Source: Atrina japonica (Eukaryota; Mollusca; Bivalvia; Pterioida; Pinnidae). From it: DNA of 64,000 nucleotides. Positions 1 to 11,039 of the stretch are shown here, piece after piece (within the stretch, counting starts at the first letter, position 1; the number at the start of each line of letters is the position of its first letter). The stretch lies in NCBI GenBank assembly GCA_030159075.1, contig BROG01000520.1:124001-188000 (forward strand), given 5' to 3'. Below the pieces are notes generated by a model that saw only the letters and a program-made list of their open reading frames with translations, ran no database searches and was not told where the DNA came from. A program made the position numbers and the translations under genes.

Positions 1-244
1 AACTGTAGCAATGTTAGTTCTGTTTAGACAATACAATACTCTATATAAATTGAAAATTTTTGTCCTCAGATGAGAGGACAGATTTAAAACGAAGGCAAAA
101 TATCAAGCTATTAATAGAGTCACACTTATGTGACTGTGGTGATTTAGGGTGATTTAAGATTGGGTGATTATGTTTTCTGTCCTGTTAGGGTGAGAATAAA
201 CAGGCTAAAAATTCCAGGTAGGCTCTATACAGTATTAGATCAAA

Positions 245-335
245 TTAACTCGTTCACCCCTAAAAAAACATTTAGACTTGCCTAAGTTTTTGATTTATAG
301 AAGAATTCATTATTTATCAGTGGTTGATAAGTTAA
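245..335 (+). mobile_element. MITE family A, short form, copy 1
   Basis: A 91-bp inverted-repeat element bounded by TTAA at both ends. The left end reads TTAACTCGTTCACCCCTAAA and the right end GGTTGATAAGTTAA, which are imperfect inverted repeats. The interior words (acatttagactt, gatttatagaagaattcatt) recur in the copies near 7.4, 17.9, 37.6 and 39.2 kb. It has no coding capacity. A TTAA target suggests a piggyBac- or Kolobok-type source, but this is not established. Confidence 0.75.
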
Positions 336-414
336 TATTAAGGTAATATAAAGGATTTAAATTGGCCCTTTTACAAAATGTCATTACATATCTAGTCCCC
401 TAACAATGACACCA

Positions 415-531
415 GCCTTCGGATGAGACAGTAAAAATTGAGGTTCCATGTCACAGTGTTAAAAAACCCTCACAGCTCAATGGCTGTAAGTGCAGAGCAT
501 GGACCAAAATTTGAAGCCCTTCACTGGCATT

Positions 532-562
<31 letters not shown>

Positions 563-590
563 TGAGTGGTCGGTTAAACAACAATAACCA
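415..590 (+). mobile_element. SINE family 1, 3' portion
   Basis: The sequence runs from cttcggatgagacag through gaggttccatgtcac to gtgaaaaattcttgagtgg and a gttaaacaacaataa tail. The same order of words occurs in the full-length SINE at 17.41-17.74 kb. The tRNA-like head is absent, so this is a 5'-truncated copy. Confidence 0.65.
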
Positions 591-827
591 ATGACACCTG
601 GGGGACTTAAGGTTTTTTCTGTATGCATATGAGTTTTGGATAAATTTTGTACTAAGTAAAAAACACCAGTGTAATTAAGCCCTTGATGTACATGTAGATG
701 TAGCATGTTATATATCTTTCACAGTATTGGGATAATGCTATAGCACAGATCAAAATGTGTGCAAGTTCACCTATCACCTATTACCCATAAGTAAAAAAAA
801 TGATGCGACTCAACAATAATTAGGTCA

Positions 828-1090
828 CCTGAGTTGACCTTTCATATGCCACCAGTCTTCATCCAAATGAACATTTTTAAGTTTTTGCTTGAAAAGTGAC
901 TTTGAACAGAATCAAATTTTGTTTCGAATTATGTTAGAAGCATATCTTCAAGGTGAAGGGAATACTAATATATTGTGAATTTCATGTGATTCTTGTACCT
1001 CTGTGCCCTCTGGGCTGGGCCAAAACCGCCAGAATAGTCCAATCTTTAAAAATATTTTCCTTTGCCTGAGCATATGAAGGAAAAATACTT
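828..1090 (+). mobile_element. Degenerate dispersed repeat, probable hairpin-headed family
   Basis: It begins with ggtcacctgagttgacc and later contains ggctgggccaaaaccgcc and caatctttaaaaatattttcc. The last words resemble the interior of the element at 22.17-22.76 kb (atctttaaaaatcttctcc). The boundaries are uncertain. I see no coding signal. Confidence 0.4.
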
Positions 1091-1750
1091 AATACATGGA
1101 TTGAGTTCAGTTATACGGCATCAGCTGGTTTTAAATGAATAATTTTGGCAGGACTAAATATTTCAAAGATAGAAAACTTGCTTCATGAGAATGTCTTATT
1201 TTGATAATATAGTTTACTTGTAAATGACATTTTATTATATATGATATATTCATGATATTCTAGGCTTAACTTGTCAAAATGGTGTCCTAGATAAGTGGCA
1301 TGATTTAGACCATTTAGAGAAAAAAATGTCTATGATATGCAGATGAGACTTCTGGGATTGTAAATGGCCATTCAAATGAGTATGTATTGACAGATTAAAC
1401 ACTTTATTTGGTCACTGTCAACCACATGGAGTTGAATTAGCATGGCACTATTTATCCGTTTGTTAGAATGTGAGTTTTAGAACCAGTGGTAAACTACTTT
1501 TGAGAATTAAGAAAAAGGTTGTAACAGAAAATAAAGTAAGTGATTGTTAGTTTTTGTTATAAATAGTACCGAGGGTCTACTATAAAGTTACCGAGCAGTG
1601 TTTGCATGTTCATTTTTTGTGCAAGTCAAACTTATAAACCAGTCTTTACATATATCATCAGATTACAAATGAATTATAATCACAGATTTACCGGTATTTT
1701 GAATGGGTTTCATTGTGGCCAATATAATTGACAATATTAATACTTCATAG
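1091..1750. other. Unassigned AT-rich stretch
   Basis: No open frame longer than about 60 codons, no tandem structure and no recognised repeat were seen. It may be intronic or intergenic. Confidence 0.5.
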
Positions 1751-1930
1751 TACAGTAAAAACTGTCTTGAGAAAATACTGCCATGAAAGACCACCTGTCT
1801 TTTGAGACCACATTTTGAAAACCACTCAGTTAATTATTTTTGTGAATAAAACCTCTTGAGGAACCACCTGTCTTCAGAGACTACATTTCAGTGACAGAAA
1901 GGGTGGTCTCTCAACACAGGTTCCACTGTA
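1751..1930 (+). mobile_element. MITE family B, copy 1 (Tc1/mariner-like ends)
   Basis: A 180-bp element. The left end reads TACAGTAAAAACTGTCTTGA; the right end, read on the minus strand, is TACAGTGGAACCTGTGTTGA. The ends are therefore inverted repeats starting CAGT and flanked by TA, as in Tc1/mariner-derived MITEs. The interior holds three to four imperfect copies of gaccacctgtctt. It has no transposase. Confidence 0.8.
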
Positions 1931-2289
1931 TCACACTTATATGTATCCTAAATGATCCAGATCCTGTTCAACATATCATCATTACATATACTGATGCAAA
2001 CAACCTAGTGAAAATTTGTTGTACAATGATATAATTAATCAGATTTTACATTACTCATCAGAAGTAGATGGCTGATGCTAGCTGTGTGACATATGAATTA
2101 CTCTCGGGTTTTCCACAGGACTTTGTTCATCCACATATTTTCCACTTGTGGATTTCATTGCCATTGACATTCTACAATGTTTGTATTTGAACTAGATCCT
2201 TGGAGGGTAGCCAATCGATTAGAGTTTTTGATCATGAAATTTTTCAGTGTGAATTCCATAGAAAGTCACAATATCAAACTTATGTGAGT
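1931..2289. other. Unassigned AT-rich stretch
   Basis: No gene, array or recognised mobile element was seen between the MITE and the SINE. Confidence 0.5.
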
Positions 2290-2562
2290 GGATCTTGATT
2301 TTGAATTTTGTTTTACGCCACACTGAACAATTTACTAGTTATACAGTGGAAGCCAATCTTTAATGGTGGAGGTGAGAACCTGGTTACAGTGTACACAGGA
2401 AAAAAACCTGACCAACCTTCTGCAAGTAAACTGGCAAACTTTTTTACAAAATCAACTTATGTGCCCAGCCAGCTTGGACCTAAGTTGACCAAAAGTGAGA
2501 GGATTCATGGTTCAAAGCGCGGTGCTCTAACCACTTGATCATGGAGGTCCTGTGAGGAGAAA
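2290..2562 (-). mobile_element. SINE family 2, near full length
   Basis: Read on the minus strand it opens with a tRNA-like head: GATCAAGTGGTTAGAGC resembles a pol III A box, followed by a B-box-like ctttgaaccatgaatcc. The body follows (gtttgccagtttacttgcag, cctccaccattaaagattgg), ending in attgttcagtgtggcgtaaa. The same order is found at 17.1-17.3 kb on the minus strand and 33.7-34.0 kb on the plus strand. A short open frame within it is incidental. Confidence 0.75.
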
Positions 2563-3149
2563 GTTACATTATCATGTTAAGCAGATTTTCAATCTAAAAC
2601 ATCAAGCATATCCGATTAGAAATTTACAAAATCTAGCTGAGTTTAGTAGAAAGTTACAAAATATTGGATTTTAAACCATGAGATGCTGTGCCAGTCATGT
2701 TGACAACTAATATATCAGATTAGATTATTATAAATACTGACATTAATACTATTTTATTTAGTCTAATCATTTTGTAGTTTGAGTTAATAATAGGATTTTT
2801 CACAGAAATTTGATCTTATTGCTTTTTTATGCCTACAGAGGTATGGCTGTCTGTAGAATGGTAATATAACATCTGGGGGAAATTGAAGGAACTGTAATGT
2901 GAAAATATTGATTTTTTATTGACTGTATGTTTATTTAAATTAGCACACTCGAATTTTAGCACTCTAATGTGGTATAGACTTATTAGAGGAATCTTAAATT
3001 TGCGTAAATAATTTCATTAGCTTTGTCGTGTATACAGAATGACAGGATGGAGAAATTTTAGCGCTGCCCTTAAATTAGCGCAGTGACATGAGCGCTGAAG
3101 GCACCAGAATACAGCTAAAGTATGTACATGTACAGTATTTATTTATTTT
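2563..3149. other. Unassigned AT-rich stretch
   Basis: No coding or repeat structure was recognised. Confidence 0.5.
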
Positions 3150-3450
3150 TTATTTTTTTCTTTTGTTCCATTTAGAAATCATACCTCCCTTTGGTGGAAG
3201 GGAGACATCGTTTTTGTCCTATTTTTTCTTCTTCTCAGCAAAGCTTGTCCTGGCCATAACTTTTTTGTCTTCTAACATAGGTTAAGATATCCTTTGGCAT
3301 GTAGCATGTGTAGGTCTATAAAACCATGAGGCTGTATGTCATGTTCATCATGACCCCCATTTGACCTTGATCTTTGACCTCAGGGTCAATTTAAGACTAG
3401 AACTATAGTATTTCCTGTCCTGGCCATAATTTTTTTGTCTTCTGACATAG
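3150..3450 (+). repeat. Dispersed repeat with internal 170-bp duplication
   Basis: The phrase gtcctggccataactttttt occurs near 3,247 and again near 3,417, each time followed by gtcttctgacatag or a close variant. Between them lies tgaccttgatctttgacctc followed by agggtca. It resembles a degenerate two-copy tandem unit. Confidence 0.55.
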
Positions 3451-3713
3451 TTATAACTAGTATTGAGACAACACTCACATTGAGTCATTATAAGTGCCAC
3501 AAACATTGACTTTCATAATGAACTTACACAAATGCTGAAAGGGTTCTTAATTGCACCACACAGACTGTGACTAACCAGTAAGTCTACCTGTTTATGTCTT
3601 TTCCTACAGTAGCCTGATTATCACTTCTCATATTGAACGTTTGGAGAAAGGATGTCACCAGCATGGAAGTGCCACAGATTTTGACCTGTAATTTTGACAT
3701 ATGCTAATGCAAT

Positions 3714-3924
3714 GATCATCAACCCCTGTAGACACATTTGGACTGACCTATTTTAAGTAGTTGTAAAATCAACTGTCATAATTCAAGAGTGTATGATTCA
3801 GTATAAAATTTTGCAGTAAGTTTACATCCAATATTAACTTGTTTATTCCTGAGTTATGATGGTTGTCCGTACTATTTACTGATTTCAGTGAGTCTAAATG
3901 TGAGCACAGGGGTTGATATGTTAA
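3714..3924 (+). mobile_element. MITE family A, long form, copy 2
   Basis: The left end reads TCATCAACCCCTGTAGACAC; the right end read on the minus strand is TTAACATATCAACCCCTGTG. These are inverted repeats of roughly 30 bp that extend into acatttggactgacc. The element is about 211 bp. The right-hand interior phrase gtgagtctaaatgtgagcac is the sequence amplified in the tandem array at 32.8-33.7 kb. Confidence 0.8.
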
Positions 3925-4378
3925 TATAGCACATCTACCCTCACACAAAACTGAAGTTTTAAGTGATATCAATAAGTGTTTGAGTCACAACATAGAGTGT
4001 AATATTTTACTTATACAGACAAGGGGAGCAATGTCATTGATGAGATATTCTATATCAATAAGTAGAAGATATTGATATATCAAGAAATTGAATAATCTGG
4101 TACCACTGTAAAATGCATTTAAAATAAATAGATTCATTGTAATATCTAGAGGTTTTATTCTGTAGATGACTACTTGAAGATGAACAAAGCAACCATTACA
4201 TGTATAAGAAATGTATTGAATCAATTTGTATTGACAGTATGTCAATATTGATTCTAACAATGACAGCCCTGTAATACACACTCGCATATCTGCTCATCGT
4301 CACATATTCACTTTTATGAAATGCACTGTTTATTACTTACTTTTATTTAAAATTTAAACTTTCAACTGAACGATTAAA
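3925..4378. other. Unassigned AT-rich stretch
   Basis: A 100-codon open frame on the minus strand (3,985-4,287) has no recognisable domain and the composition expected of AT-rich DNA. Nothing else was seen. Confidence 0.45.
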
Positions 4379-4539
4379 CTTGCCTATTAAGGCTACTCAA
4401 GGGAACAAGCAAAAGTGGCTTTTATATACAGGTGGCTTTTATAAAGAGGTTTATTCTTTATATAAAAGTTATGTTAGAAATGCCTTTATAGGCAGGTGCC
4501 CGTTATACAGATGTGGCCTTTGATTCAAGGTGTACTGTA
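4379..4539 (+). mobile_element. MITE family B-like element (variant ends)
   Basis: It contains caggtggcttttataaagag and ends in caaggtgtactgta, matching the order of the copies at 30.58-30.75 and 38.76-38.94 kb (aggtggcctttataaagagg; caggttttactgta). The left end is degraded. Confidence 0.5.
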
Positions 4540-4904
4540 CATGCCTGACAATTGGGGGCATCATTTATGTCTCACAGACAACCTGCATTTGATGAAACAT
4601 TTGGCAATCTTGTTAATTCACACCACTTTTCAGAAAGCTGAAGGTGTTCTTATTTCTGTAGTTTGTATACTGAATATATCCCCGACCTATTTATTTCATC
4701 AGTAAATGTTTATTTTGTATCTGCTTGTTCCTGTAACATCTCTTTTTCAATGTGTTCTAATTAATATAGAGGTATACTTCATCTTATGTAATCAAGGCGA
4801 AATCAATACCACCAAAGATACATACACATACAATAATTATCTTTGTATCTATACATGCAGTGTGGATCTCTCAACTGTCATCTCTTAAGACTTTGTAGGC
4901 CCTC
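4540..4904. other. Unassigned AT-rich stretch
   Basis: Two adjacent short open frames (60-69 codons) carry no recognisable motif. No repeat was seen. Confidence 0.45.
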
Positions 4905-5160
4905 CTTGACTATGTACATGGTATTAAGAGCAACACACTTTTAATCATGAAATCTCTTACCTCTGGTCAGCGCAGGTATGAGTCCCACTGGAACCTAAGC
5001 TGATTTTTGTGAGAAAGTTTGCCAGTACCTGCAGAAGGACATTGGTATTTTTCCGGTTGCATTGCAATTGGGTTCTTCTCGTCTGCAATTAAAAACTGCC
5101 TCCATCATGTAACTGAAAAAAATTGTAAAACATCATTCAATATTCAAAGCAAATTAAACC
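4905..5160 (+). mobile_element. SINE family 2, degenerate copy
   Basis: It contains tcttacctctggtcagcgc, ggaacctaagctgatttttg, gagaaagtttgccagtacct and a tail region ctgaaaaaaattgtaaaac, in the family 2 order. The tRNA-like head is eroded. Confidence 0.6.
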
Positions 5161-5164
5161 ATTT

Positions 5165-5400
5165 AAGTCATTCACTCACCTGTAGCCAGTGAGAGTTTGA
5201 ACCCTGCTGTAACCCCAGCTTATTTTGTGAGATTGATTGTTTGTTACTTGCAAAAGGCCTGTGGTTTCTTCCTAGGTTTGTTTGTTACTTGCAGAAGGCC
5301 TGTGGTTTCTTCCTAGGTTAACTCCCCCACTATTGAAAATCGGCCGCCACCATATCATTGAAAAATTGTTGTGGTGTAAAACACCATTGAAATAAACAAA
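5165..5400 (+). mobile_element. SINE family 2 with internal tandem duplication
   Basis: It starts with gccagtgagagtttgaaccc (B-box-like) and ends ttgaaaaattgttgtggtgt plus an aataaacaaa tail. Inside, a segment with ttgttacttgcaaaaggcc and gtggtttcttcctagg is present twice in tandem, 41 bp apart (5,241 and 5,282). It lies directly after another family 2 copy in the same orientation. Confidence 0.7.
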
Positions 5401-5668
5401 CTAAGATTTGGAGTTCCCGATGTAAAGTATAGTCCTCACATAGATATTAATACAGTAAAAACTAGCCTTTGGAACCCTGCACTTTCCCTATTTAGGTGAT
5501 AATTATATAATGAAACTCTTATCTCATTGAAAACATACATCATGGATAAAACCTGTACTATAATTCACAAATTTTGAATTCTGAACATACCCGATTTCAG
5601 AAAGTTATTTTGTGCACCCAGTTTAACCATATCTGAATATTTGAGAAGAGGCCCAATGGGGCCATTAG

Positions 5669-6228
5669 AATATAGCTAAACTGTGCACAAAATATAGCTA
5701 AACTGTGCACAGTATAACTAAACTGTGTGCACAGTATAACTAAACTGTGTGCACAGTATAACTAAACTGTTCACACAATATAACTAAACTGTGCACAATA
5801 TAACTTAACTGTGCACAATATAGCTAAACTATGAACAATATAGCTAAACTGTGCAAACAATATAACTAAACTGATTAACCATATGTGAATATTTGAGAAG
5901 AGGCCCAATGGGGCCTTGAGAATATAGCTAAGCTGTGCACACAATATTGCTAAACTGTGTGAACAATATAACAAAACTGTGTTAACAATATAACTAAATT
6001 GTGCACATAATATAGCTAAACTGTGCACAATAAAACCAAACTGTGCACAATATAACTAAGCTATGCACAATATAACTAAACTGCACAATATAACTAATTG
6101 TGCACTCAATATAATGAATGTTAAGCCATACCCACAATATAGTTAAACTGTGCACACAACATAGCTAAACTGTGTGCACAATATAATATTTGTCAAACTG
6201 TGTGCACAATATAACTAAACTATGCACA
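5669..6228. repeat. Minisatellite, about 20-bp unit
   Basis: Roughly 25 imperfect copies of a unit close to TATAGCTAAACTGTGCACAA. Most copies contain the palindrome GTGCAC. A non-array phrase (tatttgagaagaggcccaat, then ggggcc) occurs at 5,623-5,664 just before the array and at 5,875-5,915 inside it, 252 bp apart, so a segment including the array edge was duplicated. Confidence 0.95.
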
Positions 6229-7366
6229 CATTATGATAGAAAATATACTGTATTCTATGTCTCTTAAGGGACACCATATATTTGCTATTGAATATCATTT
6301 AAAAAACAAAACTAATGCCCCTTTTAGTTCTTTCAATGATTGTGGAGTTTTATTATATTTTTGTGGTTTTGTGTAAACTTGATTTTTGTACTGATGATTA
6401 TAGCTGTTGAAATTAAGTAGGTCATCTTAAAAGATTCAGACAAACAAAAAACCTATAATACCTTATGTTCTGCATGGGGTTTATATATTTAGGTACCTTC
6501 ACGCCCATTTGTCTTGATTGGGGTGGAAGTTTTAAACAAAGTGGAGGGAACTGCTATATTCAGAATCCACCCAGTTTGACAGGTAGTTTTTATTTAAAAA
6601 TTGGAAGTTTTGCACAAATCATCACAATATTTGTTTTTATTAAAAATGTGTTTTTTGTTCTGAAAAAATTCTTTTTTATTTATTAAGTAAATTTTTCCAT
6701 TAAAGCCTACTTAATGTTGCATTCAAGTTAACCAAATTATCAAAATGTTCCTCCATTTTCATTAATTTCTTTTCCTAAATAACTCATTTACAATATACTT
6801 ATTCAATTTGCACTTGCATCTAGCATGCAAGCATTATCCAGATGTGAATATCAAAGCTTAAAATAATTAAAGTTATGTAAACATGTCTGGAGATTGTGAA
6901 AATAAATTGTTTACTCAGTGCAATGAGAGTCAACATTATTGGATTGGCCGTTACATCTGCATTTGTCATTTTAGGACATTTTCTAGATTGAGGTAATCAG
7001 ATTTAATCTATATCCAAGTTGATGCAAATTCCGGTCAAGTTTCACCACAAGTTTGCATAATCCATCATCTGTCAAAAAATAGAAAGTCATCGATTTGCTT
7101 TATTTTGTGCTTTATTTGCATAATGGTCATTAGATAAGCAGCATTTAGTCAGGGACAGCTGTACTATTTCTGTGCCAGACTTGGAAATACCAGAACTTAA
7201 AATCAATTTCATACATGCTCTCCATGTTGGATCACCTAGAACTGTTGTTTTCATCAGTTTAGCATTCTGTTATTCTCTTGGCATTGTGAGACCAATGTAA
7301 AACAATACATCCTGGTTTTGTTAGAAATTAAATAAAACAGAACTCTTTTTTCACACATATGATCTC
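6229..7366. other. Unassigned AT-rich stretch
   Basis: No gene, array or recognised mobile element was found. A 73-codon frame at 6,465-6,686 is phenylalanine- and isoleucine-rich, as expected of AT-rich DNA. Confidence 0.45.
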
Positions 7367-7458
7367 TTAACTAATCAACACCCTAAAAACACATTTGGAC
7401 TGGCTTAAATCATTAATTTATAGAAGAGTTCATTGTTTCTCAGGGCTTGATGGGTCAA
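7367..7458 (+). mobile_element. MITE family A, short form, copy 3
   Basis: The left end is TTAACTAATCAACACCCTAA and the right end cagggcttgatgggtcaa. The interior acacatttggactggc and tttatagaagagttcattg match the other short copies. Length about 92 bp. Confidence 0.75.
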
Positions 7459-7553
7459 GGTGATCAAGCAAAATAAGCAGCCCTTTTCATTCATTGAAAC
7501 AATATCAGATTTTTAGATTGGTTGAAAGTATGGTTTCAACCCTTGAAAATATA

Positions 7554-7796
7554 TACAGTGAAACCTGTCTTGAGAGGCCACTATAGTGAAAACATCTTAT
7601 CTTGAGATATCACTCTCATGAAATACCACCTGTCTTGAGAGACCACTCTAGTGAAAGACCACCTGCCTTGAGAGACTACATTCCAAAAACCATGTGGTTA
7701 ATTAATCCTTTAATTAAAATCTATTTTGGGAGACGACCTGTATTGAAAGACCACTTCTCAATGGAAGAAGTGGTGGTCTCTCAAGACCGGTTTCAA
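7554..7796 (+). mobile_element. MITE family B, copy 2, internally repeated
   Basis: The left end is TACAGTGAAACCTGTCTTGA and the right end ctctcaagaccggtttca, giving inverted-repeat ends of the same type as the 1.75-kb copy. The interior carries about five tandem-like copies of accacctgtcttgagagac, making it longer than copy 1 (about 243 bp). A frame of 106 codons from 7,602 runs through it and is incidental. Confidence 0.75.
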
Positions 7797-8374
7797 AATG
7801 TTCACCAAGCCAGAATCAGGTCAATAAATCCTGATATCAACCTATTTGAAAGTCATTATTTATATATACTGCTAAATCGTCTATCAAACAAACACTTTCT
7901 TATGATTCCACCTGCCTTATGAGACAATATATTTTCAGATCTTAATAATCTGCATGCAATATGCACATGTCGAAGTCTGGCAGCGGACACTTCAAATATA
8001 TTGATACAAGACAATACAGCGACTTGTTTAGTTTGAATTGATCTGTCACAATTTTTTTGGTTTTCTCAAGTACAGTTAAGATGACTCTTGTGACAGGGTC
8101 ACTGCACCGGTGATTGTCAGGCAGAAATGTCATCAAAAACTATAAGGAAATGAAGTCACTGACATTATATAATCAGTAAAAATCTGATTGTTTAATCAGA
8201 CTTCCTCATAAAGATTTGTTCTGCCTACTTCATTCTATAAGATTTGAAGCAATAAGTGGATTTAATTTAAAGATTTGTTGCCAGGCAACGGAATCATTTA
8301 GAAGAGTCATCTATATTCAGTTTTGAAGAGTAATCATTCTGATTATAGAGTAACAACTTGCAGATAAGATGCAA
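7797..8374. other. Unassigned stretch
   Basis: A 64-codon minus-strand frame (7,942-8,136) has mixed composition but no recognised domain. A scrap ccacctgccttatgagac near 7,907 recalls MITE family B. Confidence 0.4.
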
Positions 8375-9933
8375 AATCACACTTAGAATTTTAAGTTTTA
8401 TACATGATTTCTGTGGCTATTCTGTAGCCTATATTTAATCTCACTCAGAATTTTAAGTTTCATACATGATTTCTGTGGTAATTTCTTGGCCTGTATTTAA
8501 TCACACTCAGAATTTGAAGTGTTTTGTTCATGATTTCTGTGGCTATTTTATAGCTTATATTTCATCACACTCAGAATTTTAAGAGTTTCATACATAATTT
8601 AATCACACTCCGGATGTTTTAAGAGTTTCATACATGTTTTCTGTGACGTATCCTATATTTAATCACACTCAGAAAACACTATGTGGTAACATGGCCTGTA
8701 TTTAATCACACTCAGAATTTCAAGTGTTCCATTCATGATTTCTGTGGCTATTTCTTAGACTTTGTTTAATCACACTCAGAATTTTAATTGTTTCATAATT
8801 ATCTCTGTGGCTTTTTATAGCCTTTATTAAATCATAGTAAGAATTTTTAGTGCTTGTTACATGATATTTATAGCCTATATTTAGTCACAATCAAAATTTT
8901 AAGTGTTTCATAACAATTTCTGTAGCTATTCCATGGCCTATATAATCACATTCAGAATTTAAAGTGTTTCATACATAACTTAATCACACTCAGAATGTTT
9001 TAAGTGTTTCATGTACATCATTTCTGTGACTTCCTCATTGCCTGGATTTAATCTCACTCAGAAAATCAAGTGTTTTTTTAATCACACTCAGAATTTAAGT
9101 GTTTCATACATGATTTCTGTGGTAATTTCATAACCCGTATTTAATCACATTCAGAAGTTCAAGTCTTTCATACATGATTTTTGTGGTAATTTCATAACCC
9201 GTATTTAATCACATTCAGAAGTTCAAGTGTTTCATACATGATTTTTGTGGTAATTTCATAACCCGTATTTAATCACATTCAGAAGTTCAAGTCTTTCATA
9301 CATGATTTTTGTGGTAATTTCATAACCCGTATTTAATCACATTCAGAAGTTCAAGTGTTTCATACATGATTTTTGTGGTAATTTCATAACCCGTATTTAA
9401 TCACATTCAGAAGTTCAAGTGTTTCATACATGATTTTTGTGGAAATTCCATGGCCTGTTTCTAATCACATTCAGAAGTTCAAGTGTTTCATACATGATTT
9501 CTGTGGTAATTTCATGACCTGTATTTAATCACAGTCAAGATTTTAAGCATTCCATACATGATTTCTGTGGCTATTTTGTAGCTTATGTTTAATCACACTC
9601 AGAATTTTAGGTGTTTCATACATTATCTCTGTGGCTATTTTATAGCCTTTATTTCATCACAATCAGAATTATTAGAGTATACATGATATTTGTAGCCTAT
9701 ATTTTATCACACTCAGAATTTTAAGCGTTTCATACATGATTTCTGTGGCTTTTTCATAGCCAATATTTTATCACACTCAGAATTTTAAGTGTTTCATACA
9801 TGATTTCTGTGGTAATTTCATGGCCTATATCTAATCACACTTAGAGAAACAAGTGTTTCTTGAATCACACTCAGAATTTTAAGTGTTTCATACATAATTT
9901 TTGTGGTAATTTCATGGAATGTATTTAATCACA
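8375..9933. repeat. Minisatellite, 62-64-bp unit (left block)
   Basis: About 24 copies of a unit containing aatcacactcagaatttt, then gtttcatacatgatttctg, then tggctattttatagcc. Copies at the edges are diverged. Between about 9,110 and 9,470 five copies with cataacccgtatttaatc are almost identical at a 64-bp period, indicating recent local homogenisation. Confidence 0.96.
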
Positions 9934-10144
9934 CAGGGTTCAACATTAAGGTTTGTCCTTTTATCCGGGACTATTCCATTTTGCATTTGGACAAGAAGAT
10001 GTTACTTTCTACTTGTCTGATCGGACAAGTGAAATTGTTGAAGACAAAAATAAATTTAATAAAGATAATTGCATTCAGACAACTAGATTTCAATACTGCT
10101 TGTCTTGCAGGAAAAGTGGAAATTTTCATCATTGTTGATCCCTG
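9934..10144. mobile_element. Small DNA transposon with CAGGG ends and 5-bp target duplication
   Basis: The 211-bp element begins CAGGGTTCAACATT and ends AATGATG-like inverted sequence closing in TTGATCCCTG. It is flanked by TCACA on both sides (9,929-9,933 and 10,145-10,149). Removing the element and one TCACA restores the array phrase tttaatcacactcag exactly. The interior has repeated ggacaag words. No transposase is encoded; overlapping short frames are incidental. The end sequence and 5-bp duplication would fit a hAT-related (hAT5-like) non-autonomous element, which is an inference. Confidence 0.85.
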
Positions 10145-10450
10145 TCACACTCAGAATTTTAAGTGTTCCCTACATGATATAATCACAGACAGAATTTTAA
10201 GTGTTCCCTACATGATTTAATCACAGTCAGAATTTTAAGTGTTCCCTACATGATTTAATCACAATCAGAATTTTAAGTGTTCCCTACATGATTTAATCAC
10301 AATCAGAATTTTAAGTGTTCCCTTCATGATTTAATCACAATCAGAATTTTAAGTGTTCCCTACATGATATAATCACAGTCAGAATTTTAAGTGTTCCCTA
10401 CATGATTTAATCACAATCAGAATTTTAAGTGTTCCCTACATAATTTAATC
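10145..10450. repeat. Minisatellite, 38-bp unit (right block)
   Basis: About eight near-identical copies at 38 bp containing aatcagaattttaagtgttc and cctacatgattt. The unit corresponds to the 62-64-bp unit of the left block with the ctgtggtaatttcatgg portion deleted. The change of unit length coincides with the transposon at 9,934-10,144. Confidence 0.95.
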
Positions 10451-10597
10451 AAAGATTCATTTGCCAGATTTCATTTGCCATGCAATAGTTTCCCTTCACC
10501 ACATTTTATTTTCAGTTTGAATGCTTCATTGTTTTTCTGTACCATGTATTGCTCATTGATAGCAATTGTTTGTTGTTGTTGATGATGATGTTTTTGA

Positions 10598-10655
10598 TAC
10601 AGTGGCATCAGTCCCTGAAATGTTGTCTCTCAAGACAGGTGTTCTTTCAAAAGAA
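10598..10655 (+). mobile_element. MITE family B fragment
   Basis: The phrase gatacagtggcatcagtcc followed by gtctctcaagacaggtgttc combines left- and right-end words of family B. It is heavily truncated. Confidence 0.4.
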
Positions 10656-10730
10656 GTTTTTAAAATTAAAGGAAAAGAATTTAACCAAATGATCTCAGAA
10701 GACAGGAGGTTTTATCTTTGTAGTTTTTTT

Positions 10731-10830
10731 ATAGGTTTTTCTTCATAGGTTTTTGTCTTTATAGGTTTTTATCTATAGGTTTTTGTATTAATAGGTTTCC
10801 TTCTTTATAGGATTTTGTCTTTATAGGTCT
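10731..10830. repeat. Short minisatellite, about 18-bp unit
   Basis: Six imperfect copies of ataggtttttgtcttt at about 14-20-bp spacing. Confidence 0.85.
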
Positions 10831-11039
10831 GATATAAATTTGAGACATGCTGTGATCTCCAACGAGATCATTTCTGCCACCCCATGCTGAGCTACTGGAA
10901 TCTGGAGGAAATGTTATAGTGATAAAAATAACAGATCACTTCAATATCAGAAATGTATCTAAGAGAATGACTAAAAGGTTAGACCGAAAAAAATGTTAAT
11001 AATTTATATCACAATGTCTCTCAGCAAATTTCAAACGGC

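Noticed and set aside
2308..2538. A 76-codon frame
   Set aside because: It is antisense to a SINE and ends in its tRNA-like head.
7602..7922. A 106-codon frame
   Set aside because: Most of it lies within the internally repeated MITE at 7,554-7,796.
9903..10220. Two overlapping frames of 61 and 105 codons
   Set aside because: They span the array-transposon junctions of the 211-bp element and have no recognisable domain.
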